30,746 nt of DNA from positions 1 through 30,746 of the forward strand of contig WAMJ01000075.1 in NCBI GenBank assembly GCA_015522385.1. Direction: 5' to 3'. The DNA comes from Candidatus Heimdallarchaeota archaeon (GTDB lineage: Archaea > Asgardarchaeota > Heimdallarchaeia > Heimdallarchaeales > Kariarchaeaceae). Shown here piece after piece: positions 23,502 through 30,746 of the stretch. The notes beneath the pieces were generated by a model. That model was not told the origin of the DNA and did not search any database. It was given only the letters and a program-made list of their open reading frames with translations. Position 1 is the stretch's first letter. Every line of letters begins with the position of its first letter. Position numbers and translations under genes: made by a program.

Positions 23502-25223
23502 ATGCTCACAGCATATACCGTCTCTATTGGCAGAAGGAATGAACATCTCTTCTCGATTACGATGGATTTTGAAGCTCCGAGAGATAACCCCAGAATTCAA
23601 CTGGCTTCGTGGACTCCTGGAAGCTATCTCATCAGGGACTATTCAAGACATATCCAAGAGATGAAACTGCAGATAAGAGGACGTGAAGTGGACATAAAGC
23701 AGATCTCCAAAAACACATGGGAAATTCCTGCTAAAAAAGGTGATATGGTCAACTTGGGTTACCATATATACAGTTTCGAGCTCACCGTTCGCACAAATTA
23801 TCTAGATCATCGCAAGGGTCTTCTCATAGGGTGCAACTCCTTCGTCTACATACTGACTGAGGAGGGCACCCCTGCGCAGAATCCATCTGAGGTAAGGATT
23901 CGTCTCCCTGATGGCTGGAGAGCATTTACCAGCATGAAAAATTCGGAGGGCACCTACAGGGCAGAATCGCTAGACGAGCTCCTCGACTCACCGATTGGCT
24001 TTGCGACCACCGAAGTCCTTGACTACAAGAAATATGACTATGAAGGCATCCCGTGCGAGATAGTAATTATAGGAGATAGAGGAAACCATGATATCTCGAC
24101 ACTTGAGAGAGATTTACAGAAGTTACAGAACCAGTCTGTGTCGATGTTTGGGGAGCTGCCCTACGATCGTTATGTCTGGATGCTATATATTGTTGGCTCC
24201 GGTGGTGGAGGACTTGAACACAAGTATTCCAACGTATCGATTGTCAATAGATTCGCCTTCTCGGATCCAGAGAAATATAAGAATGGAGTTCTTCGACTTG
24301 AGAGTCACGAGCACTTCCACGTATTCAATGTCAAACGGATCAGACCACATCCACTGGGGCCATTCGACTATGCCAACGAGGTATACACAACCGGTTTGTG
24401 GATAGCAGAGGGACTTACCAATTTCTACGAAAGTCTCTTCCTCCTCAGGGAGGGAATAATCGATCTTGACAAGTACCTTGAGTGGAAGAGCAAGGACATC
24501 AATCGATACTTTGAGACACCGGGAAGAATGATGCAGAGTGTGGCCCAGTCCTCGTTTAACGCATGGATTAAGCTGTACAAGAGCGACGAAAACACAGTAA
24601 ATACTACCATATCATACTACCTGAAGGGAGGATTAGTCGGTCTCCTGCTTGATATCCATATTGTCTACAATAGTGCGGGTAAGTTCACACTTGACGATGT
24701 TTATCGGCATCTTTGGGAGAAGTACAAGCGGGATAGATCATCGTATGACGAGGACAGGTTTGCAGATATAATTAAAGAGGTTACTGGAGTAGACTGCAAG
24801 GATTTCTTCCTGAAGTATGTCTACGGTACCGAGGAGCTCCCGTTTGAGAAGTACTTGGAGTATATCGGGATTAACTTCGAGATGGAGGATATATCCTCCA
24901 ACGACCTAGATGGTGTGACCTTGGAGAAGAATACCGTAAAGAAGATCCTCTCTAATTCCTCATGGGTAAAGAGCGGGTTGGCTCCCAAGGACAAGATCGT
25001 CGCAGTCAATTCATATGAGGTCAAGGATAGTAAATCCCTAGGAGATATTCTCTCTGGACTTGAAGAGGACTCACCACTTACCTTGCACATCTTCAGGGAC
25101 GGAAAACTCCTCGTGATCAAAGGAGTATTGCATAAAATCCGTAAGAAGTACTCCCTCTCTGTCTTTCATGAGGCATCTGAGGAGGCGGTAAAGCTCAGGG
25201 ATAAATTATTCAACGGGCAATAG
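23502..25223 (+). CDS. M61-family metallopeptidase with C-terminal PDZ domain
   Basis: 573 aa. It opens with the M61 N-terminal beta domain (WTPGSYLIRDYSRHIQEM, typical of the family) and has the signature GGGGLEHKYSN, the HExxH zinc motif in ESHEHFHVFNVKRIRP (His269, His273) and a downstream IAEGLTNFYE Glu (about 304). Residues about 460-555 form a PDZ domain (SGLAPKDKIVAVNSYEVKD). Relatives are glycyl aminopeptidases. No signal peptide is seen, so it is probably cytoplasmic. It is followed 35 bp later by the HIT gene. Confidence 0.93.
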   Translation: MLTAYTVSIGRRNEHLFSITMDFEAPRDNPRIQLASWTPGSYLIRDYSRHIQEMKLQIRGREVDIKQISKNTWEIPAKKGDMVNLGYHIYSFELTVRTNYLDHRKGLLIGCNSFVYILTEEGTPAQNPSEVRIRLPDGWRAFTSMKNSEGTYRAESLDELLDSPIGFATTEVLDYKKYDYEGIPCEIVIIGDRGNHDISTLERDLQKLQNQSVSMFGELPYDRYVWMLYIVGSGGGGLEHKYSNVSIVNRFAFSDPEKYKNGVLRLESHEHFHVFNVKRIRPHPLGPFDYANEVYTTGLWIAEGLTNFYESLFLLREGIIDLDKYLEWKSKDINRYFETPGRMMQSVAQSSFNAWIKLYKSDENTVNTTISYYLKGGLVGLLLDIHIVYNSAGKFTLDDVYRHLWEKYKRDRSSYDEDRFADIIKEVTGVDCKDFFLKYVYGTEELPFEKYLEYIGINFEMEDISSNDLDGVTLEKNTVKKILSNSSWVKSGLAPKDKIVAVNSYEVKDSKSLGDILSGLEEDSPLTLHIFRDGKLLVIKGVLHKIRKKYSLSVFHEASEEAVKLRDKLFNGQ

Positions 25224-25258
25224 GAAGAATTTTCTTCTGAGACTTCAGTCTCTGATTA

Positions 25259-25657
25259 ATGAAAGATTCAAACTGTATATTTTGCAAGATCATAGGTGGG
25301 GAGATCCCAAGTTACAAGATCATCGAGACGGAGAGAACCTTCTCCTTCCTCGACATCAACCCTATAGCAGAGGGCCACAGTCTCGTCATCCCAAAGCATC
25401 ATGCTCAGAAGTTGCATGAAGTTCCCGACGAGTACCTTAGCGAGATACTGGTCGTCGCTAAGCAAATTGCCAGCAAGCTCGGAGTAGCCAACTACAACCT
25501 CCTCCAGAACAACGGGAGATTGGCGCACCAAGAGGTTGACCACGTGCACTTTCACTTAATTCCGAAGACCAGTGAGGAAGACGGGTTAAACTACAGGTTC
25601 AAACCCCTAAGTAAAGAGCATGTTGATCTGGAAAAAGTCCACAAAAAATTGGTATAG
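25259..25657 (+). CDS. HIT-family nucleotide hydrolase
   Basis: 132 aa. CIFCKIIGGEIPSYKI at the N-terminus (Cys6, Cys9) and the histidine triad HVHFHLIP (His95, His97, His99) identify an Hint-type HIT protein, together with AFLDINP-like SFLDINPIAEGHSLVIPKHH. Such enzymes hydrolyse AMP-lysine or adenosine-phosphoramidate type substrates. Ends with a short charged helix. Same strand as the M61 gene, 35 bp away. Confidence 0.95.
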   Translation: MKDSNCIFCKIIGGEIPSYKIIETERTFSFLDINPIAEGHSLVIPKHHAQKLHEVPDEYLSEILVVAKQIASKLGVANYNLLQNNGRLAHQEVDHVHFHLIPKTSEEDGLNYRFKPLSKEHVDLEKVHKKLV

Positions 25658-25720
25658 ACAAAGCGCAAATTTTGCCCTAGAAGTATTCTATCTGCATAAA
25701 ATAGAGTCTAATGCTACCTC

Positions 25721-26548
25721 ATGAGAACTTTTTTATTAGAATATTCTTACCAGAATGTGATGCATGAGCTAAAGAAAGGTTTCTCATCTTCAGGTGACAT
25801 CATTTCAAAAGGTATGCAAAACAATGCTCATCGCCGAGGATTTGTTCCTGAGACGATTGAGACATATTATTACGAGAAGAAAACTCGGAGATTCCTCTAT
25901 TATCTTATTGGAGCAATAGTGAAGATGATTTTTCCCCTCATGTATCGGTTCAAGGTTGAGGGTATTGAGAACATTCCCAAGAACCACCACTGTATCTTCA
26001 TGCCTAACCATGTAAGTCATTTTGACTCGTTCGCAGTGGGTTATCCTCTCTACCCTAAACCACCAGCTCACTACATCGCTGATGAGAAACTTTTCAAGAA
26101 CAGGTTTTTTGCATGGCTCGCAAAGAGGATCAATGTCTTTCCTATACGGAAGGGAGCAAAGCAACTTGATGTAGTACAGTATGCCATTGATCTGGTGAAC
26201 AGTGGATCTACGTTGTTGTGGTATCCCGAGGGTCAAAGACACAAGAATCCATCGGAGAACAAGTTGAACCCAGGGAAACTCGGTAGCGGCATGATTGCCC
26301 ATAAGGTGAGAGCACCAATCATCCCCGTCTTTCTCCACGGCCCAGAGTTTGCCATGCCAGTGGGCAAGGCACCCACGTGGGGGAGACGTCCAAGGTCGAT
26401 TGAAATAACTGTCAAGTATGGTAAGCCAGTATATTTAGATGATTTACGCGCTCTCCCTCCCTCAAAAGAGGTCAGCAAAATGGTTGTAGACCGAATTCTT
26501 GACGCAATCGAAGAGATGAGACCAGAGGGTCCATACCGAACATTCTAA
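25721..26548 (+). CDS. PlsC-like glycerophosphate/lyso-lipid acyltransferase
   Basis: 275 aa. The PlsC acyltransferase motif I HVSHFD (His97, Asp102), motif III WYPEGQR (Pro169, Glu170, Gly171; FPEGTR in relatives) and motif IV-like APIIPVFLHG are in order. A hydrophobic segment (LYYLIGAIVKMIFPLMYRF in part, about residues 47-70) precedes them and probably anchors the enzyme to the membrane. Bacterial and eukaryotic relatives acylate lysophosphatidate. Archaea have ether lipids, so the substrate here is unclear. The arrangement of motifs is intact, so it is probably active. Confidence 0.85.
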   Translation: MRTFLLEYSYQNVMHELKKGFSSSGDIISKGMQNNAHRRGFVPETIETYYYEKKTRRFLYYLIGAIVKMIFPLMYRFKVEGIENIPKNHHCIFMPNHVSHFDSFAVGYPLYPKPPAHYIADEKLFKNRFFAWLAKRINVFPIRKGAKQLDVVQYAIDLVNSGSTLLWYPEGQRHKNPSENKLNPGKLGSGMIAHKVRAPIIPVFLHGPEFAMPVGKAPTWGRRPRSIEITVKYGKPVYLDDLRALPPSKEVSKMVVDRILDAIEEMRPEGPYRTF

Positions 26549-26582
26549 ATTTTATCAGCATTTTGGGTTTCCATTTCAAGGG

Positions 26583-26592
26583 TTTATTAATA
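26583..26592 (+). promoter_or_regulatory. TATA-like promoter of the large exported protein gene
   Basis: TTTATTAATA centred about 26 nt before the ATG at 26614, consistent with a leaderless message. It probably drives both 26614 and 29661, which are only two bases apart. Confidence 0.5.
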
Positions 26593-26613
26593 TCTGAACC
26601 ACACAGCGAGTAA

Positions 26614-29600
26614 ATGAGCGAAGATTCAGGTAGAGAAAAATCAATTTTCAATAAAGCATTCTTCAAGACCATCATAATCCTTGTACTAGGTGGACTGCTG
26701 GTCTCTTCTCCATTAATTTTTTTCTTTACACAACCGCATTCTAATGACGATGTGAAAATCGAAAATATTGACTTCATAGATGACAACGGTGACACAATCT
26801 ACGAGGGGATGACCATAACATTCACTTCACCCATATCTGGCTTCCTCCTTAAGTCATTGATCCTTCACCAGTCCTCATACAATTTTAAATGGGATCTTGG
26901 ATTTTACGGGATTTCGGTACAGGGTGGAACCTCAAATGTCACCATCATGGCAGGGATTAATGAGACCCTAATTCTACCAAACACTGAACTAGGAGTCGCG
27001 GTATTCTTCACTTTCTTAGGAGACCCTACCGTCTTCTCGTTTATTGATTATGTTTTACCTGAGTTTGTTCTACCTGAAGCAGACACTATAATTGGGGTTT
27101 ATTTCAATGAGACCTACAAAGGTGGATGGATCGAGAAAGATTTGCGAAAGAGAATTTATCAGGATCTAAAAGCGGAGATGAGGGATATAGAAGATCTTGA
27201 TTTTAAGATTATTAGGCTTGTTGACCCCACACTCGGACTCTATATGGACTCATACAAAGGGAAGAAATACTGGACGGTACTAGCCACAGATGTCCTTCCA
27301 TCAAAATTATTACCCACGTCTACAAGGAGAACCTCATCTCTCTCAGATTATATCGACGATGGCGGACAACTTATCATACTCGGTGGGAATCCATTTGCCT
27401 ACAAAGGAGAGTCAAATGGGAAAACTCTCGAGGCATATAATCTAATAGATCAGATCTTTTTCAACCCTGTTATCACACTTGAATCAATCGTGACTGATAA
27501 GTCTGAGACCATGTTTTTGACAGATCTAGGAGAGGGGGTATTGAATGGTGAGGCATCCTCATACCAAGTCGAGAAACCTGTATCAGTAGAATTCTTGAAG
27601 AGGTACGGCCATGACTACGAGAGTTTGGGGAGTTCGGTCAATGGGGAGTATCTAGATCCTGCAATTGTTTACTACAAAAACATAAGTACGATTGTATTTA
27701 TCCGCCCTCAGCAAATAACCTCACCTCAGGACTCCAAAGATATTACAAGACTAGGTGCCAAGGTCATAGAATACATGCTCAAGAAGGAGAAAGGTTCCCA
27801 GATTGAAATAACAAAACAACTTGGATTTGACCTATCTGGAGACGGTCTAATCGATGCTCTCAAGCTGCAGATACAGAATAAAGAAGCTTGGGAGAGACTC
27901 ACAACTATCTCTTTAACAGTTGGAGGGACAACGAACGTCTATGATGTTGAGTTCACAAGGAATGAGGATGCGGATGGAGTGAGTCAATACATTGAGATTC
28001 TTCTCAAAGATCAAATATCACCAGGAACAGCTTTCGATATTGAATTAGCGGTAACAAACGACAACGACAAGATAACTGACCTCACCATCGAGAGTTCAGG
28101 AACAGCACCAGAAATCACGGATATTGACATTCTCCTATACGAGAATAAGGAAATACAGAATTACCAGGACGGACAAATTTCATCTGCACTTGTATCACTC
28201 AAGAGTAGATTCGACTCACAAGGCATATCCTACCAGAGCATTTCACAAGAACTTATGGAATATATCATCGTAAACAAGATAACGGATATGCAGATTATTG
28301 ATTTCGTTAATGCAATGCCAGAAGGATTGCTGGAGGGTAACACTTTCAATAGTTGGTTTAATGCAGGAGGAGAGTATATCTCTCTTGGATCACTGATTGG
28401 TTTGAGCCTGATAAACGAGGAAGGCCAACTGATCACGGGAAGATTAAAGAGTTTCTCTGATGCAACAGGAGTTCCCATCTCCGCAATTATCTCTGGAAAC
28501 TTTACCTTCGCTGCAACTTCTATAGGTGAAATTGTCGGGATAAATACGCCATTCATCAGCGAGGTCGCTCTAAATAGTGCATCCCTGAATGGAAGTAGTA
28601 TCATGGCTCTGTCTGCAGATGGACCGAACATTGGAGCATTCATCGAGACTATTGGGAATGGAAGCTATACCTATCTTCCGAATAAAAGGTCTCAGCTCCA
28701 ACTAGACGAGTACTACGGAACAATAGATTTGATCACGGGTGTTGTTCCAAGTCTGGATCTCAACGATACAAGCACGATTACAGATGTCACATGGTACAAG
28801 GTAAATTCAACATCGTCAGTCACTTTCTTGAATCTGCAAATCCAGAGTTTCAAATCAAGTGGTACGAAGATCCGGACAATTGAGGTTAATGGGGAACCTG
28901 TCGCTTTCAACATTGAGACAATAATAACTGGAATAGCCAATCGATATACAGTTCTCCTGAACCAGTCTACCCCTATTTTAGATGGAGAATCAGTTACCAT
29001 TACAGTCACGTTGGAGGATGGGTACTCTTTTCAGTATCAAGAGGTTGTCACGAGTGGTAGCTCACCCTTGATCTATCTACAGGATGCGACCGAGAGCAAC
29101 TTCTTCGGGAAGAAAGTATCGATCAACTCCATTTCAACCAGTGATCCGATAGTCATAAATTCACAACAGATGGAGATTCTTATAGACAAATCAATTCGTC
29201 CCGTTGTGGTAAATCTCAATGACTATCTATCGACAAAGTACTATTCTGAAGATCTAAGCAACTCTAAACTACTAGGCTGGATCGCTAATGGTGGAAAGTT
29301 CGTCCACTTTGGTCCATTATTTGGCCAGATAGTACGAAACTCGACTATCCAGACTTACTCCGATACCATTATGGATCAGTTATTTGGAGGTCAAGTTTAT
29401 TCCTTCTCACAGAATTCCGAATTCATTCTGGACGAGAACGTATTAATCACTGATTTCCCAATTAACATTTCAAACCTTGAACTGTTTAACTACAATGTGA
29501 CAAATATATTTAATACCACAGAATTAACTGCTGGAATTGCCATAACAGGGTCGGGCGACGGATATGATTTTGGAGCGGGAACATTGGTGGTTGTTTCAGG

Positions 29601-29658
29601 TGAATTCGAGAACTGGATCCTTAACAGGATTATATCAGTATTACAACTGGAGGCCTAA
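26614..29658 (+). CDS. Large membrane-anchored extracellular protein with three repeated modules
   Basis: 1014 aa. A cytoplasmic N-terminus of about 14 residues leads to one hydrophobic segment (TIIILVLGGLLVSSPLIFFF); the rest should lie outside the cell. Many N-x-S/T sequons are present, especially in the last third. Three similar points occur: SDYIDDGGQLIILGG (GG at 250-251), SWFNAGGEYISLG (585-586) and GWIANGGKFVHFG (893-894), each preceded by a helix/strand run, spacing about 335 and 308 residues. They look like degenerate Rossmann or GATase1-like modules separated by beta-rich parts. I do not recognise a named family. The next gene begins two bases after its stop. Confidence 0.85.
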   Translation: MSEDSGREKSIFNKAFFKTIIILVLGGLLVSSPLIFFFTQPHSNDDVKIENIDFIDDNGDTIYEGMTITFTSPISGFLLKSLILHQSSYNFKWDLGFYGISVQGGTSNVTIMAGINETLILPNTELGVAVFFTFLGDPTVFSFIDYVLPEFVLPEADTIIGVYFNETYKGGWIEKDLRKRIYQDLKAEMRDIEDLDFKIIRLVDPTLGLYMDSYKGKKYWTVLATDVLPSKLLPTSTRRTSSLSDYIDDGGQLIILGGNPFAYKGESNGKTLEAYNLIDQIFFNPVITLESIVTDKSETMFLTDLGEGVLNGEASSYQVEKPVSVEFLKRYGHDYESLGSSVNGEYLDPAIVYYKNISTIVFIRPQQITSPQDSKDITRLGAKVIEYMLKKEKGSQIEITKQLGFDLSGDGLIDALKLQIQNKEAWERLTTISLTVGGTTNVYDVEFTRNEDADGVSQYIEILLKDQISPGTAFDIELAVTNDNDKITDLTIESSGTAPEITDIDILLYENKEIQNYQDGQISSALVSLKSRFDSQGISYQSISQELMEYIIVNKITDMQIIDFVNAMPEGLLEGNTFNSWFNAGGEYISLGSLIGLSLINEEGQLITGRLKSFSDATGVPISAIISGNFTFAATSIGEIVGINTPFISEVALNSASLNGSSIMALSADGPNIGAFIETIGNGSYTYLPNKRSQLQLDEYYGTIDLITGVVPSLDLNDTSTITDVTWYKVNSTSSVTFLNLQIQSFKSSGTKIRTIEVNGEPVAFNIETIITGIANRYTVLLNQSTPILDGESVTITVTLEDGYSFQYQEVVTSGSSPLIYLQDATESNFFGKKVSINSISTSDPIVINSQQMEILIDKSIRPVVVNLNDYLSTKYYSEDLSNSKLLGWIANGGKFVHFGPLFGQIVRNSTIQTYSDTIMDQLFGGQVYSFSQNSEFILDENVLITDFPINISNLELFNYNVTNIFNTTELTAGIAITGSGDGYDFGAGTLVVVSGEFENWILNRIISVLQLEA

Positions 29659-29660
29659 AG

Positions 29661-30746
29661 ATGAAGATTAGAATAGATACAATGATTATTTTTCTAGTAG
29701 TATTGACAGGTGCCATACTTCCCATTGGTGTCATAGAAGGCACGTCTGCCAATGCTAATGATGGTTCTCAAATTGGAGGGATATTTCTGCCAGATCAACT
29801 GACTGGTCAGGGATTCGATTTTCCATGGGATCTCATCGAGGGGAATGAGGGATATTTCCTCTTTGATGATTCCACCATCAAGATTGAGGCAAAATATTCC
29901 TACATCGATAATGCAGAATTATTCAGATTTATCATCTACGACGATGACCCGTCCCCAATTCTCAGGGCAGATCAAACTATACTTCCAACAGACGAAATCC
30001 GAGTTTACTATGATTCTGATAACAACCAGATAGAGAGCGAAGGAGACTATCAAATCCTTCTCAGGCTGGGTCATCAAAAATCTGAAGACTACTTCGGTAG
30101 GTTCAATGGTATTTCCTATGAAATGGAAAGGGATAATCCAATCATCAGTCATGAAGTGAAATATAATGACCAGTCCAGAGCTTGGGAGGTGACTATCCTT
30201 TTTGCGTTATTCCTCACCGATAACCTCGAGATGGTTGACAGGCAGTATATTTCATTATCCTACCAAAATGTGGCAAGCACGGGTATTGCAGTTGACAATG
30301 GATTTGATCTCGTACCAAACCTTGCACTGGAGAACAATCCCTCTTCGGATCTCTACTATCTCATCAAATATCCATCCTTCACCCCTGACGTCACCATCGT
30401 CAGAAATGTGGAGACAGTATTAGTTCCACCTTCTTTCCCACGTGTGACACTCGATTTCAGAGTCAGTGGACAAGCGCCTATATCAGGGTTCAAATTCACA
30501 GAGGTCTCACCACTGAATATCACTGGTAATAACCCCATTGTGACTGGTGAAAGAGGGAGCTACAAGATAAATCAGAATTTGATTGAGTTCAATCCGGACA
30601 ACATTGATGTGATATCAGAGTTCCAGTTAGTCTACAAGGTAGAGGTCAAAGAGGCAACCAGAGAGACGACATATGTGTGGCCACCTGTACTAATAGAGTA
30701 CGACGATTTTACTGGAAAGCATGTCCAGATGGAGGTCGAGTTAGAC
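29661..30746 (+). CDS. Exported beta-rich protein, 3' partial
   Basis: The frame from ATG 29661 stays open for 362 codons to the window end, so the C-terminus is missing. Residues 1-30 are a signal peptide (MKIRIDTMIIFLVVLTGAIL, then an Ala/Ser region likely cleaved). The visible part is acidic with alternating strands and several Asn sequons, consistent with beta-sandwich domains outside the cell. No recognisable family. The ATG follows the stop of the 1014-aa gene by two bases, so the two are almost certainly co-translated parts of one surface system. Confidence 0.88.
   Translation, partial: MKIRIDTMIIFLVVLTGAILPIGVIEGTSANANDGSQIGGIFLPDQLTGQGFDFPWDLIEGNEGYFLFDDSTIKIEAKYSYIDNAELFRFIIYDDDPSPILRADQTILPTDEIRVYYDSDNNQIESEGDYQILLRLGHQKSEDYFGRFNGISYEMERDNPIISHEVKYNDQSRAWEVTILFALFLTDNLEMVDRQYISLSYQNVASTGIAVDNGFDLVPNLALENNPSSDLYYLIKYPSFTPDVTIVRNVETVLVPPSFPRVTLDFRVSGQAPISGFKFTEVSPLNITGNNPIVTGERGSYKINQNLIEFNPDNIDVISEFQLVYKVEVKEATRETTYVWPPVLIEYDDFTGKHVQMEVELD

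Overview
The window looks like a piece of an Asgard (Promethearchaeota) archaeal chromosome. The translation and transcription genes are archaeal: aIF1/SUI1, Rpo12, type 2 methionine aminopeptidase, a short PurA, an alpha2-type glycyl-tRNA synthetase and a PAC2-family protein. Promoters are TATA-like boxes about 25-40 nt before starts. These sit among eukaryote-like genes: two Ras/Rab-like small GTPases, a longin/roadblock-like protein, an SPFH/flotillin protein, and an NfeD protein ending in a RING/PHD-like zinc finger. The exact Asgard lineage cannot be read from this stretch. No rRNA, tRNA, CRISPR array, transposase or phage gene was seen.

Layout. 1-1459: 5'-truncated extended-SDR dehydrogenase with a long low-complexity insertion. 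1454-4092 (-): EutA and LarC, joined by a stop/start overlap. 4144-4446 (-): unknown small protein. 4600-6008 (+): zinc-ribbon protein, CBS-pair protein, ribbon-helix-helix regulator. 6087-9266 (+): small GTPase, TatD-type hydrolase, glycyl-tRNA synthetase with a Lys-rich tail. 9363-11973 (-): Rpo12, aIF1, methionine aminopeptidase, tandem GNAT protein. 12282-12473: small Cys protein, followed by a phased 13-bp tandem repeat array. 12708-14475 (-): PAC2 protein and PurA. 14581-15657 (+): DtxR-like regulator and a second small GTPase. 15944-17953 (-): flotillin and NfeD-zinc finger. 18321-19054 (-): nucleotidyltransferase broken by a frameshift. 19135-22217 (-): longin/roadblock-like protein and a 741-residue all-helical protein. 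22369-26548 (+): DHH phosphoesterase, M61 peptidase, HIT protein, PlsC-like acyltransferase. 26614-30746 (+): two exported proteins, the second cut by the window edge.

Three short or partial genes are easy to miss: Rpo12 (49 aa), aIF1 (no in-frame ATG, GTG or TTG) and the open-ended exported protein at 29661. The most interesting points are the NfeD-RING/flotillin pair, which looks like a membrane microdomain scaffold carrying a possible ubiquitin-ligase-type finger, and the aIF1 gene without a canonical start codon, which recalls start-codon autoregulation of bacterial IF3 and eukaryotic eIF1. Next are the longin/roadblock plus helical-protein pair, the 13-bp repeat array and the triplicated exported protein. 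Predicted functions rest on motif recognition by eye; no database search was run.
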